From CAYVUB01 sp964454675 (GTDB lineage Bacteria; Bacteroidota; Bacteroidia; Flavobacteriales; Flavobacteriaceae): 28,039 nucleotides of DNA. Under the pieces are notes generated by a model. The model did no database searches. It had not been told where the DNA came from and saw nothing but the letters and a program-made list of their open reading frames with translations. The stretch covers positions 1 through 28,039 of the forward strand of contig CAYVUB010000036.1 in assembly GCA_964454675.1 (NCBI GenBank). Reading direction: 5' to 3'. Made by a program: the position numbers and the translations under genes. Below are positions 7,983-15,188 of this stretch, piece after piece. Numbering within the stretch: the first letter of the stretch is position 1; each line of letters opens with the position of its first letter.

Positions 7983-9146
7983 TTAATTAGTTTTTGAATA
8001 GTTCGGAATGCCTTGAACCTGATTCCAGACCTTTATTTTATCGGTTTTTTTGATGCCGTTTTTTACCTGTACAAAAATACCGTCGCTTATGCCGAGTTCT
8101 ATATCGCGGCGTTCAAATTTTTGATTGCCTACGGCAATTTCCACAAAAGGTTTTTGGGTTTTGACATCGTATTGTACCAATGCTTCTTTAATAGCCATAA
8201 CTTTTTCGGCTTTATCAAGAATAATTGACGCATTTGCACTTAATCCTGCTCTTATAAATGTAGAGTCAATATTTTTTAATGTCCCTTTTATAGCAAATTG
8301 AATAGCGCCGTTTTCTGCAACGCCTTTGGGCGCAATATAATCCAAAACAGCTTCAAATTTTACGTTTTCCATAGCTCCAACAGTGATTTCCAATGGTAAG
8401 CCTTCTTTAATTTTTCCTACTTCGCTTTCATCAACTTTACCTTCAAAAATCATTTTTTTAACATCGGCAAGCGATGCAATTGAAGTTCCTTCATTAAAAT
8501 TATTGGCTTCAATTACCTGGTTTCCTTCTTTTACAGGAACATCCAGAACCATCCCGGAAACGGTTGCGCGTACTTGTGTTTGTGCTATATTGCCCAAGCC
8601 GCTTGTGGTTCCGGTTTTAATAATGTCGTAGTTTTGTGCTGATGATGTCAAATTAATTTGCGCCTGTTCAACACTTTGTTTGGTCTGTAAATAGGTATTT
8701 CTTATACTTTCAAACTCATTTGCAGAAATAACACCTTTATCAAACAAGGCTTTTTGACGGTCGTAATTGGCTTGTTGGGTTTCCAGATTAATTTTTGCTG
8801 TTTGTAAGGCTGTTTGATTGGACGAAATGTTGTTTTTTGCACTTGTTAGTGACGACACATTTGGAATTACACGGATTTTTGCAATCAAATCGCCGGAATT
8901 TACGTATTGTCCGGCTTCAATAAATACCTCTTCAATAACTCCCGAAATATTTGATTTTATCAACACTTCTTCTTTAGGAACAATATTTCCGGTAGCAACG
9001 GTTTTAACAATAATGGTTTCTTCCGATGGCGAATCGGTTGTGTAAGTAATCGGGTTTTGAGCGTTTTTTTGCCATAAATAAATCAACGCAGCAGAAAATG
9101 CCACAACGATTAAAGCCAAAATGATGATTGTTTTTGTTCTTTTCAT
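7983..9146 (-). CDS. Periplasmic adaptor (HlyD/MacA-type membrane fusion protein), first of two
   Basis: A 387-residue adaptor with an N-terminal anchor helix (about 7-25), the lipoyl half motif (NISGVIEEVFIEAGQYVNSGDLIAKI), a helical hairpin (about 100-170, with NYDRQKALFDKGVISANEF), the second lipoyl half (VRATVSGMVLDVPVKEGNQV), then beta-barrel and membrane-proximal domains. The organisation is that of MacA, the partner of ABC permeases, and it directly follows the two permease genes (49 bp gap). It is the likelier primary partner of the ABC permeases, while the second adaptor may replace it or form mixed hexamers; that division is inference. Confidence 0.9.
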   Translation of the reverse strand: MKRTKTIIILALIVVAFSAALIYLWQKNAQNPITYTTDSPSEETIIVKTVATGNIVPKEEVLIKSNISGVIEEVFIEAGQYVNSGDLIAKIRVIPNVSSLTSAKNNISSNQTALQTAKINLETQQANYDRQKALFDKGVISANEFESIRNTYLQTKQSVEQAQINLTSSAQNYDIIKTGTTSGLGNIAQTQVRATVSGMVLDVPVKEGNQVIEANNFNEGTSIASLADVKKMIFEGKVDESEVGKIKEGLPLEITVGAMENVKFEAVLDYIAPKGVAENGAIQFAIKGTLKNIDSTFIRAGLSANASIILDKAEKVMAIKEALVQYDVKTQKPFVEIAVGNQKFERRDIELGISDGIFVQVKNGIKKTDKIKVWNQVQGIPNYSKTN

Positions 9147-9195
9147 TTGTAAGAGATAATTTTTAAAGATATTTTATGATTGATTGATTTTAAAT

Positions 9196-10455
9196 TTAGT
9201 CCATTCTTAAAGCGTCCACAGGTTTCATTTTTGTTGCGCTGTTTGCCGGTATTAGTCCCGCCAAAAGTCCTGAAACTACCAATATGATAAGTGCTGTAAA
9301 TACCACCGGCATTCCAACGCTTGGGTTTGCAAAACTGTCAACAGGACCGTTCATATCCAAAATATAATTTAAAGCCCAAATAACACCTGCCGAAAACGAT
9401 ATTCCTACCATACCCGACAATATGGTAAGTATCAAGCTTTCCTGAAGTATCTGCGACTTGATAGTCCACGGTGTTGCACCAAGCGCACGGCGTACCCCTA
9501 TTTCTTTGGTGCGTTCCTTAACAACAATGAGCATGATATTACTGATGCCTATAATGCCCGACATTAATATCAATGCGCCTACAAAGTAACCCACAACACT
9601 TAGTATGGTAAACAGACCGTTGACTCTTCCGTACTGTTCGGCCAAATCCCAGCTTCCTATGGCGCGGTTATCATCGGGATGTACTTTATGGTTGGTTTTC
9701 ATCAACTCCATTATTTTTGGTCTTAAAGATGTGATTGAAACACCATCAACAGCCGTAATAGCCATCCAGCCTACATTGTCTGCCCTGTTAAATGCCTGGC
9801 TAAAGGTTGTGAACGGTATAAATATGGTACTTGCATCTTCCTGTTGGTCTCCTTTACTGTTGCTCATTTTAAAAGTACCTACTACCATAAAATTGACACC
9901 GTTTATCTTGATGTATGTGCCGATAGGATTTTCATCTTTATCATACAATCCTTTTATGACACCTGTACCAATAACACATATTTTCCGCTTTGCGTCAATA
10001 TCCGAATAGCTTATAAACCTGCCTTGTAAAATGTCCATTGGCTGTTGTTTAATGTATTCCGGATAGTCTCCGTAAATTTCAAAAGCCCCCGTTTTTGTGC
10101 CTCGTATAACATTGTTTGAGCCGCTGTAACCGCCCAATTGATTTCTTGGCGATACATACTTGAGTTCCGGAATGGCTGATTTTAATGTTGCTACATCATC
10201 CAGTTTAAAATTAAAATAGCGTCCTTTTGGCAAGCCTTTGTATGGCATGGAAGTTCCTTGTGTCCACATAAACATGGAATTTGTGGCAAAGTTTCCAAAA
10301 TCTGCCATCACGCCATTACGCAATCCGTTAGTTAAAGCAAGCAGCAATACCAGTATGGATATACCCCAAAACACACCAAATGCCGTTAAAAACGTTCTGA
10401 ATTTATTGGCGTTTAAGGCTTCCAGTATTTCGTTCCATCTATCTTTATTAAACAT
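9196..10455 (-). CDS. MacB/FtsX-type ABC transporter permease, second of two
   Basis: A 419-residue permease. It has one N-terminal helix (about 21-44), a large periplasmic MacB_PCD domain (about 45-280), and a C-terminal FtsX domain with three helices. The conserved coupling segment VKERTKEIGVRRALGATPWTI lies between the first two helices of that domain. No ATPase domain is fused, so it needs the separate ATP-binding protein at 11694-12395. It starts one base after the stop of the first permease, indicating co-translation. It shares plan and coupling motif with its neighbour but is clearly diverged, which suits a heterodimer. Confidence 0.9.
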   Translation of the reverse strand: MFNKDRWNEILEALNANKFRTFLTAFGVFWGISILVLLLALTNGLRNGVMADFGNFATNSMFMWTQGTSMPYKGLPKGRYFNFKLDDVATLKSAIPELKYVSPRNQLGGYSGSNNVIRGTKTGAFEIYGDYPEYIKQQPMDILQGRFISYSDIDAKRKICVIGTGVIKGLYDKDENPIGTYIKINGVNFMVVGTFKMSNSKGDQQEDASTIFIPFTTFSQAFNRADNVGWMAITAVDGVSITSLRPKIMELMKTNHKVHPDDNRAIGSWDLAEQYGRVNGLFTILSVVGYFVGALILMSGIIGISNIMLIVVKERTKEIGVRRALGATPWTIKSQILQESLILTILSGMVGISFSAGVIWALNYILDMNGPVDSFANPSVGMPVVFTALIILVVSGLLAGLIPANSATKMKPVDALRMD

Positions 10456-10456
10456 A

Positions 10457-11701
10457 CTATTCGTCTCTAAGTGCTATAATGGGTTTAATTTGTGCTGCTC
10501 TGTATGCCGGTATGAATCCTGCCAATGCGCCTGCTACAACCAGAATAACAACAGTGGTTAATGCGGTATTAAAATCTACCTGCGGGTATTTAACAAAATC
10601 ACTTTCAATTAAAGGCCCGGCAAGTTCAAGAAGTGCCAGACCAAGAATAAGCCCGAATAATCCTGCAAACATGGTTACAAAAACCGATTCCTGAAGAATC
10701 ATGGCTATAATAGACCACGGCTGTGCGCCAAGTGCTTTCCTGATGCCTATTTCTTTGGTGCGCTCTTTTACAATAATAAGCATGATGTTTCCAACGCCTA
10801 CAACGCCCGCAATGATAGTCCCGATTCCTACAAACCAGAATACGGCTTTTATGGTATCTATCAATGCGTATATTTTTTTAGCTTCTTCAAGAGTGTTAAA
10901 CACATGTACCGCATTTGTATCGTCGGGTGCTATGGAATGTCTCTGTTTTATATCGTCTTCAATGGCTTTTGAAATGACCATCGAATTTTCGACCGCCTGA
11001 TTAAAATTGTCTGCCATTTTAAGGGTAAACATCATATTGCGTATCCTATCGGCAGCATTAAATGTTATTTGGGCTGTTGTAATAGGAAGAAACACTTTGC
11101 TTTCATCACGCTCGCCTCCGGGATCTGTAAAAACGCCTACAACTTTCAGGTTTATGCCGTATAACGAAATGTATTTTCCCATTGGATCTTCGCCTTTAAA
11201 CAAATCGGTTTTGACCTTATTACCAATAACGGCAACTTTTGCATTGCTGCTTAAATCGGATTCGCTGATAAACCTGCCTTGAATGACATCGGCATTTTCA
11301 ACAAACTGGTTGCCGGGCATGATGCCTTGAATTCTGTAACTTCCCGATTGGTTTTGATAATTTACCAAACCGCCCCAAATGGTATAAAACGACGATTTAT
11401 GTTCGATTTGGTCTTCATAACGTTTTGAAATATTGTTAAAATCGTCGTTTTTTAACTGTATGTAGCGCCCGGGATTCAAACCTTTGTGTTCTTTGGTGGT
11501 AACGCCTGTCCAAACGCCTATAAGATTTGTGGCATCCTGCTGAAATTCAGATTTTATCCCATTTTGAATTCCCGAACTAAACCCCAAAAGAATTACCAGA
11601 ATAAAAATTCCGGACGCAACAGAAAGTCCCGTTAAAAACGTGCGAAGCCTGTTTTTACTGAGTGCTTCAAATATTTCCTGCCAACGTTCTATATCAAACA
11701 T
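10457..11701 (-). CDS. MacB/FtsX-type ABC transporter permease, first of two
   Basis: A 414-residue permease of the same plan as its downstream neighbour. It has an N-terminal helix (about 21-43), a periplasmic MacB_PCD domain, and a C-terminal FtsX domain with the coupling segment VKERTKEIGIRKALGAQPWSI. The start overlaps the end of the ATPase gene by 8 bp, so the two are translationally coupled. MacB-type transporters work by mechanotransmission: ATP hydrolysis in the cytoplasm moves the periplasmic domains to push substrate through the adaptor and TolC duct. The substrate (drug, peptide, lipid or siderophore) cannot be read from sequence. Confidence 0.9.
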   Translation of the reverse strand: MFDIERWQEIFEALSKNRLRTFLTGLSVASGIFILVILLGFSSGIQNGIKSEFQQDATNLIGVWTGVTTKEHKGLNPGRYIQLKNDDFNNISKRYEDQIEHKSSFYTIWGGLVNYQNQSGSYRIQGIMPGNQFVENADVIQGRFISESDLSSNAKVAVIGNKVKTDLFKGEDPMGKYISLYGINLKVVGVFTDPGGERDESKVFLPITTAQITFNAADRIRNMMFTLKMADNFNQAVENSMVISKAIEDDIKQRHSIAPDDTNAVHVFNTLEEAKKIYALIDTIKAVFWFVGIGTIIAGVVGVGNIMLIIVKERTKEIGIRKALGAQPWSIIAMILQESVFVTMFAGLFGLILGLALLELAGPLIESDFVKYPQVDFNTALTTVVILVVAGALAGFIPAYRAAQIKPIIALRDE

Positions 11702-12395
11702 ACGCTACTGCTCTTACTTGTTCAACTTTGCTGTCATCAATGATAAGGCCGTCTTTTAAATTAACGATACGTTTGGTCATTTGAGCTATATCATGCTCAT
11801 GCGTTACAATAAGAATGGTTTTGCCTTCGTCATTGATACCCTGTATGAGTTCCATAACTTCATACGATGTTTTGGTATCTAAAGCTCCTGTTGGTTCATC
11901 GGCAAGAAGCACTTTGGGGTCACTGGCTAATGCTCTTGCTATGGCAACACGTTGCTTTTGCCCGCCCGAAAGCTCATTGGGCAAATGGTGCGACCATGGA
12001 CCAAGACCTACTTTATCGAGATAATGCTGTGCTTTTTCCATGCGTTCTTTTCGTTTTATCCCTTGATAATATAACGGCATGGCAACGTTGTCCAACGCTG
12101 TTTTGTAGTTGATAAGATTAAACGACTGAAAAATAAACCCGAGAAATTTGTTTCTGTAATTGGCTGCTATTTTTTCGTTGAGATTTTTAATAGGAAATCC
12201 ATCTAAAGTATATTCGCCTTCGTCGGCTTCGTCGAGCATTCCGAGAATATTGAGCAATGTTGATTTTCCTGAACCCGAAGATCCCATTATGGCTACCATT
12301 TCTCCTTCTTTTACATCAAAGTTAATTCCTTTTAAAACATGCAAGGAATTATTACCCATTTGATAAGACTTGTGTAAATCTTTTATATGTATCAT
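11694..12395 (-). CDS. ABC transporter ATP-binding protein, MacB/LolD type
   Basis: A 233-residue ATPase that drives the two permeases downstream. All catalytic motifs are intact: Walker A GSSGSGKST (38-46), Q-loop FQSFNL (89-94), signature LSGGQ (142-146), Walker B VLLADEP (162-168) with E167, D-loop ALD (171-173), H-loop H199. The family is the type VII (MacB/LolD/FtsE) group. It is the first gene of the efflux operon. The 341-bp gap upstream should hold the promoter, but I see no exact Bacteroidota promoter there (a TAACATTG-like box is present on the minus strand near 12420). Confidence 0.95.
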   Translation of the reverse strand: MIHIKDLHKSYQMGNNSLHVLKGINFDVKEGEMVAIMGSSGSGKSTLLNILGMLDEADEGEYTLDGFPIKNLNEKIAANYRNKFLGFIFQSFNLINYKTALDNVAMPLYYQGIKRKERMEKAQHYLDKVGLGPWSHHLPNELSGGQKQRVAIARALASDPKVLLADEPTGALDTKTSYEVMELIQGINDEGKTILIVTHEHDIAQMTKRIVNLKDGLIIDDSKVEQVRAVAYV

Positions 12396-12552
12396 ATATA
12401 GATGGTTATTTATGCAATGTTACATAAAACAAGGCATGTATTGTACTAACAAATTGTTAAGACTTAACAGGTTTGTGTACTTAAGACTATCTATTTTTAT
12501 AAATGTTACAGTAAATACCGGTAGTGCATTATCAAAAGACAGTTTTGTCACA

Positions 12553-12668
12553 ATTTTTGTGTGCTACACTTCGTTCCGCTACAAAAATATGCGCCAAAAC
12601 CCGACTTCATTTCATTTTATTTCCCCGAACGAAGTTCGGGATTACAAACATTTGACTCCTACGGAGTC
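12553..12668. repeat. Cluster of three hairpins, repeat-like
   Basis: Three separate palindromes stand in a row. ATTTTTGT (12553-12560) pairs with ACAAAAAT (12581-12588). CCCGAAC-GAA-GTTCGGG fills 12624-12640. GACTCC-TAC-GGAGTC fills 12654-12668. None is followed by a clean T-run in the direction of the adjacent genes, so they look like dispersed intergenic elements rather than terminators. Similar words are familiar from intergenic spacers of other Bacteroidota, though I cannot check copy number. Confidence 0.5.
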
Positions 12669-12720
12669 TTACTTTTTATATTGCGTTTGTTTTCAGTAAA
12701 TTACTATTTATTTCATAAGG

Positions 12721-12734
12721 CACTACAGGTAGTG
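12721..12734 (-). terminator. Short palindrome just after the CxxC gene
   Basis: CACTAC-AG-GTAGTG ends 2 bp from the stop codon of the gene at 12737. It may help end the oxidase-assembly transcript, but the stem is 6 bp, the loop very tight and no T-run follows. Confidence 0.2.
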
Positions 12735-12736
12735 AA

Positions 12737-12970
12737 TTAAACTTTGGAGTGAATTTTTTGAGATGCTCTGAAAAATTTCCAGTAAATCAAAAATCCTATG
12801 CCTGCCACGAGCATATAAGGTATAATCATCAAATACAAAATACCGTCGTTTACGGCTTCTGCTGCCGATTGACCTTCTTCACTTTCAAGTACCGCGCGGC
12901 ACATGGCGCATTGCGCGTTTATCTCAAGAAAAAAGAAAAAAGAAAAAAGAAAAGAGATGGTTTTTTTCAT
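12737..12970 (-). CDS. Small exported membrane protein with CxxC motif
   Basis: A 77-residue protein. I choose the ATG at 12970 (MKKTISFLF) over one three codons upstream at 12979, because it gives a normal signal peptide and starts one base after the DUF420 stop. The longer form would overlap that gene by 8 bp. The signal peptide (1-20) is followed at once by C21-A-M-C24 and an acidic segment (ESEEGQSAAEAVNDG). A single transmembrane helix (about 45-66) and a short basic tail end the protein. Small CxxC proteins of this kind accompany SCO and DUF420 genes in flavobacteria. A role in copper or thiol handling for oxidase assembly is plausible from context, but no function is established. Confidence 0.8.
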   Translation of the reverse strand: MKKTISFLFSFFFFLEINAQCAMCRAVLESEEGQSAAEAVNDGILYLMIIPYMLVAGIGFLIYWKFFRASQKIHSKV

Positions 12971-12971
12971 T

Positions 12972-13517
12972 TTAGGCATAATATGGCGAAATCATTACAA
13001 ACACAATTACACCGGTTACAGCCACATACAACCACAACGGAAAAGTGATTTTTGCAATTTTTTTATGACGTTCAAAATTGTTTGTTATGGCTCTCACATA
13101 GGTTATCAAGACAAAAGGAATGATAATTATGGACAGTAAAATATGAGTAATTAGTATGAAAAAATATACATACTGCATAAAACCTTCGCCGCCGTAAGAC
13201 GTAGAATCGCTGGTCATGTGATAGGCTACATACATGACCAAAAATATTGCCGAGCATCCCACAGATGTTGTCATTAAGGTTTCGTGCAAAACCAGCTTTC
13301 CGTTTTTAATTGCCCATACAGCTATAACCAATAATATTGCTGTTAACCCGTTAATTGTAGCGTAAATGGGCGGCAGGAATGTTAAGGGTTGTACATCCAA
13401 CCCAAAATCGGATAGTTTTACTCTGAATAAAACCGCAACAACCACAGGAATAACGATGGACAGAATAACAATCCATGTATTGTACTTTTTTTCGGCTTCG
13501 AGATTAGTGTCTTTCAT
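12972..13517 (-). CDS. DUF420 family membrane protein (CtaM-like)
   Basis: A 181-residue integral membrane protein with about five helices (16-31, 47-68, 85-99, 114-140, 157-176). It carries histidines at or near membrane faces: H78 in LVLHET, H100 in VAYHMTSD, H125 in ILITHILLS, H151. The family includes CtaM of Gram-positive bacteria, needed to mature a haem-copper quinol oxidase, and the histidines suggest metal or haem contact. The gene lies 91 bp after sco and one base before the CxxC gene. The frame is open for about 38 codons upstream of this ATG but has no alternative start codon of the usual kind, so I keep the ATG at 13517. Confidence 0.85.
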   Translation of the reverse strand: MKDTNLEAEKKYNTWIVILSIVIPVVVAVLFRVKLSDFGLDVQPLTFLPPIYATINGLTAILLVIAVWAIKNGKLVLHETLMTTSVGCSAIFLVMYVAYHMTSDSTSYGGEGFMQYVYFFILITHILLSIIIIPFVLITYVRAITNNFERHKKIAKITFPLWLYVAVTGVIVFVMISPYYA

Positions 13518-13608
13518 GTGTTTGTTTTTATTGATTTTTATTGGGACACATACAACCTCAAATTCATAATCATTTTCCTGTGTGCCACTTGCGTCATCCT
13601 CGGTTTCA

Positions 13609-14346
13609 TTATTCTTTTAATAGTTTGGCAATATCTTCTTTTAATATACTTATTTCTTCATTGATGCCTTCATCATCTGCTTTTTCTTGTTCTGAAATAA
13701 TTCCGTTGTAAAAAATAAGCGGATTCCCGTTGACAACTCTTGAGCGTATGTATCCGTTTTTATCAATAAGCGCAAAATTGCCTGAATGTTCAAATCCGCC
13801 TTCAACTTCGGCATCTTGTGCTGTATAAAGATTAAATCCTTCGTTTGCCAGTTTATATATGGTTTCCTGATTACCGGTCATTAAATGCCAGTTAGGATTT
13901 GTAATACCATAATTCCCGGCATAGGTTTTCAGTATTTCGGGTGTATCATAATCGGGGTTAATCGTGAACGAAGCCACACCAAAATTTTCAAAATCTTTAA
14001 ACTCGTTTTGGATGTCCACCAGATTTCTGTTCATACGCGGGCAAATGGTTGGACAGGTGGTAAAGAAAAATTCTATAACATATACTTTTCCCAGATAATC
14101 CTGATTGGTTATGGTTTTTCCGTCCTGATTGGTAAAGCTGAAATCGGGAACTTTCCTTTTTTGATTATTGCTTTCAAGAAATGCCAAACCGCTTTTTGAT
14201 TCATCTACTGATTTAATGTTTAATCTATCATTTTTTGTGATGGAATTCGTTTGAATTCTATCTACAATTTTAGGAATAAAAATAATCCCAAACACCAGGA
14301 TGATGAATGAAATGCCTACGTACGAATAATTTTTTTTATTTATCAT
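13609..14346 (-). CDS. SCO family copper chaperone (SCO1/SenC/PrrC)
   Basis: A 245-residue membrane-anchored thioredoxin-fold protein that delivers copper to, or reduces, the CuA site of cytochrome c oxidase. An N-terminal anchor helix lies at about 9-26. The copper ligands are complete: C98 and C102 in FFFTTCPTICPRM, and H187 in EGGFEHSGNFALID. The rest of the fold is normal (FSFTNQDGKTITNQDYLGKVYVI at 69-91). Its start overlaps the upstream SCO-like gene by 11 bp, so the two are co-translated. An acidic C-terminal helix (about 215-245) extends the usual fold. Confidence 0.93.
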   Translation of the reverse strand: MINKKNYSYVGISFIILVFGIIFIPKIVDRIQTNSITKNDRLNIKSVDESKSGLAFLESNNQKRKVPDFSFTNQDGKTITNQDYLGKVYVIEFFFTTCPTICPRMNRNLVDIQNEFKDFENFGVASFTINPDYDTPEILKTYAGNYGITNPNWHLMTGNQETIYKLANEGFNLYTAQDAEVEGGFEHSGNFALIDKNGYIRSRVVNGNPLIFYNGIISEQEKADDEGINEEISILKEDIAKLLKE

Positions 14347-15055
14347 TGCTATTATTTAAATCGTCGGCACGTCTTTTTGTTGAATCAAAATTGCCTTTAC
14401 GTTTTTGACGGTATTCTGTAAATAAAATACGCATATCGTCATTCATTTTATTTTTGATTTCGGCAACTTCAATGGTGTTATAGGCTGTTAAACCGTAAAC
14501 CGGCGCATCTTTTTTAAGCTCATTATCTGTGCGGTCATCAATACGTCCGCGTTGATTCAGCTCTTTATCAATAATAAAAACAGATTCTGTAGCCAAATTG
14601 CTATCCAGCGGCGTTTTACTTTTTAAGCTGTTAAAAAGTTGCTGAATTGCATTCTCATTACCAAAAACAAAATGCCAAAAGCGAATATCTTCATACTTGC
14701 TTATTTCGTTTTTAAGAAATTCGGCTTCTTGCTCTGCGCCCAACGGTAAAACAATGACTACTTGAAATTTCTTGAAACCTTTAAATTTGTCATACACCAA
14801 TTCTTTTAAATTGGATGCCGCGATGTTGTTCTTTAAAGGCTGATGTCCCAAAAATCCTAATACCGTAATATGTTCTTCAAAGATTACGCTTTCATTGGTA
14901 TTTGAAGTGAAATTTTTTAATTCAATAACATGTTCATTTACAATATCCAACGGATTGTAATTGTGCTGTGCAGGATACAACATAATCAAAAACACCACCG
15001 GAAGAAAAAATAAAACTCCCAGAATTGCATAACGCTTTATTAACTTATTACTCAT
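14336..15055 (-). CDS. Membrane-anchored SCO-like protein without cysteines
   Basis: A 239-residue protein with an N-terminal anchor (about 9-28) and a soluble domain that can be laid over the SCO protein encoded next to it. ITVLGFLGHQPLKNNIAASNL stands where SCO has its Cys-containing strand-helix, and SVFIIDKELNQRGRIDD stands where SCO has FALIDKNGYIRSR. There is no cysteine anywhere in the protein, so the copper/redox site is lost. It overlaps sco by 11 bp and is the first gene of the set. I infer a degenerate SCO paralogue that may bind or hold the active SCO or an oxidase subunit. The alignment is by eye and the similarity is weak, so another thioredoxin-like origin is possible. Confidence 0.7.
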   Translation of the reverse strand: MSNKLIKRYAILGVLFFLPVVFLIMLYPAQHNYNPLDIVNEHVIELKNFTSNTNESVIFEEHITVLGFLGHQPLKNNIAASNLKELVYDKFKGFKKFQVVIVLPLGAEQEAEFLKNEISKYEDIRFWHFVFGNENAIQQLFNSLKSKTPLDSNLATESVFIIDKELNQRGRIDDRTDNELKKDAPVYGLTAYNTIEVAEIKNKMNDDMRILFTEYRQKRKGNFDSTKRRADDLNNSNDK

Positions 15056-15127
15056 TTATTCCGATTGTATTTTTAAATACTGAAAAAGTGTTATTGATGT
15101 GTACCGCTTTAATACATTTTTGGCAGT

Positions 15128-15164
15128 ACAAAAATAAAAAAGACGGTTCAAAAAACCGTCTTTT
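15128..15164 (-). terminator. Rho-independent terminator of the amino acid permease gene
   Basis: AAAAGACGGTT (15138-15148) pairs with AACCGTCTTTT (15154-15164), an 11-bp stem with a 5-nt loop. Read on the minus strand the stem is followed by TTATTTTT, a good T-run. It lies 25 bp after the permease stop and shields the oxidase-assembly genes from read-through. Confidence 0.85.
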
Positions 15165-15188
15165 AATTGTTTATTTAACACTTGTTTT

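Larger units (their letters stand above)
12396..12736. other. Intergenic region with several hairpins, no gene
   Basis: This gap lies between the stop of the small CxxC gene (minus) and the start of the ABC ATPase gene (minus). An open frame crosses it on the plus strand, but its product has no recognisable character and it covers the hairpin elements, so I do not call it. The hairpins are at 12553-12588, 12624-12640, 12654-12668 and 12721-12734 and are described separately. Confidence 0.5.

Noticed and set aside
12370..12699. Open frame on the plus strand, 109 codons, over the ABC operon upstream region
   Set aside because: It covers the hairpin cluster and the start of the ABC ATPase gene; composition and lack of any motif suggest a spurious frame through repeats.
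13518..13608. Upstream extension of the DUF420 reading frame, and a 22-codon frame overlapping the sco stop
   Set aside because: The extension of about 38 codons has no ATG/GTG/TTG start; the 22-codon frame lacks any support. Both are probably chance.
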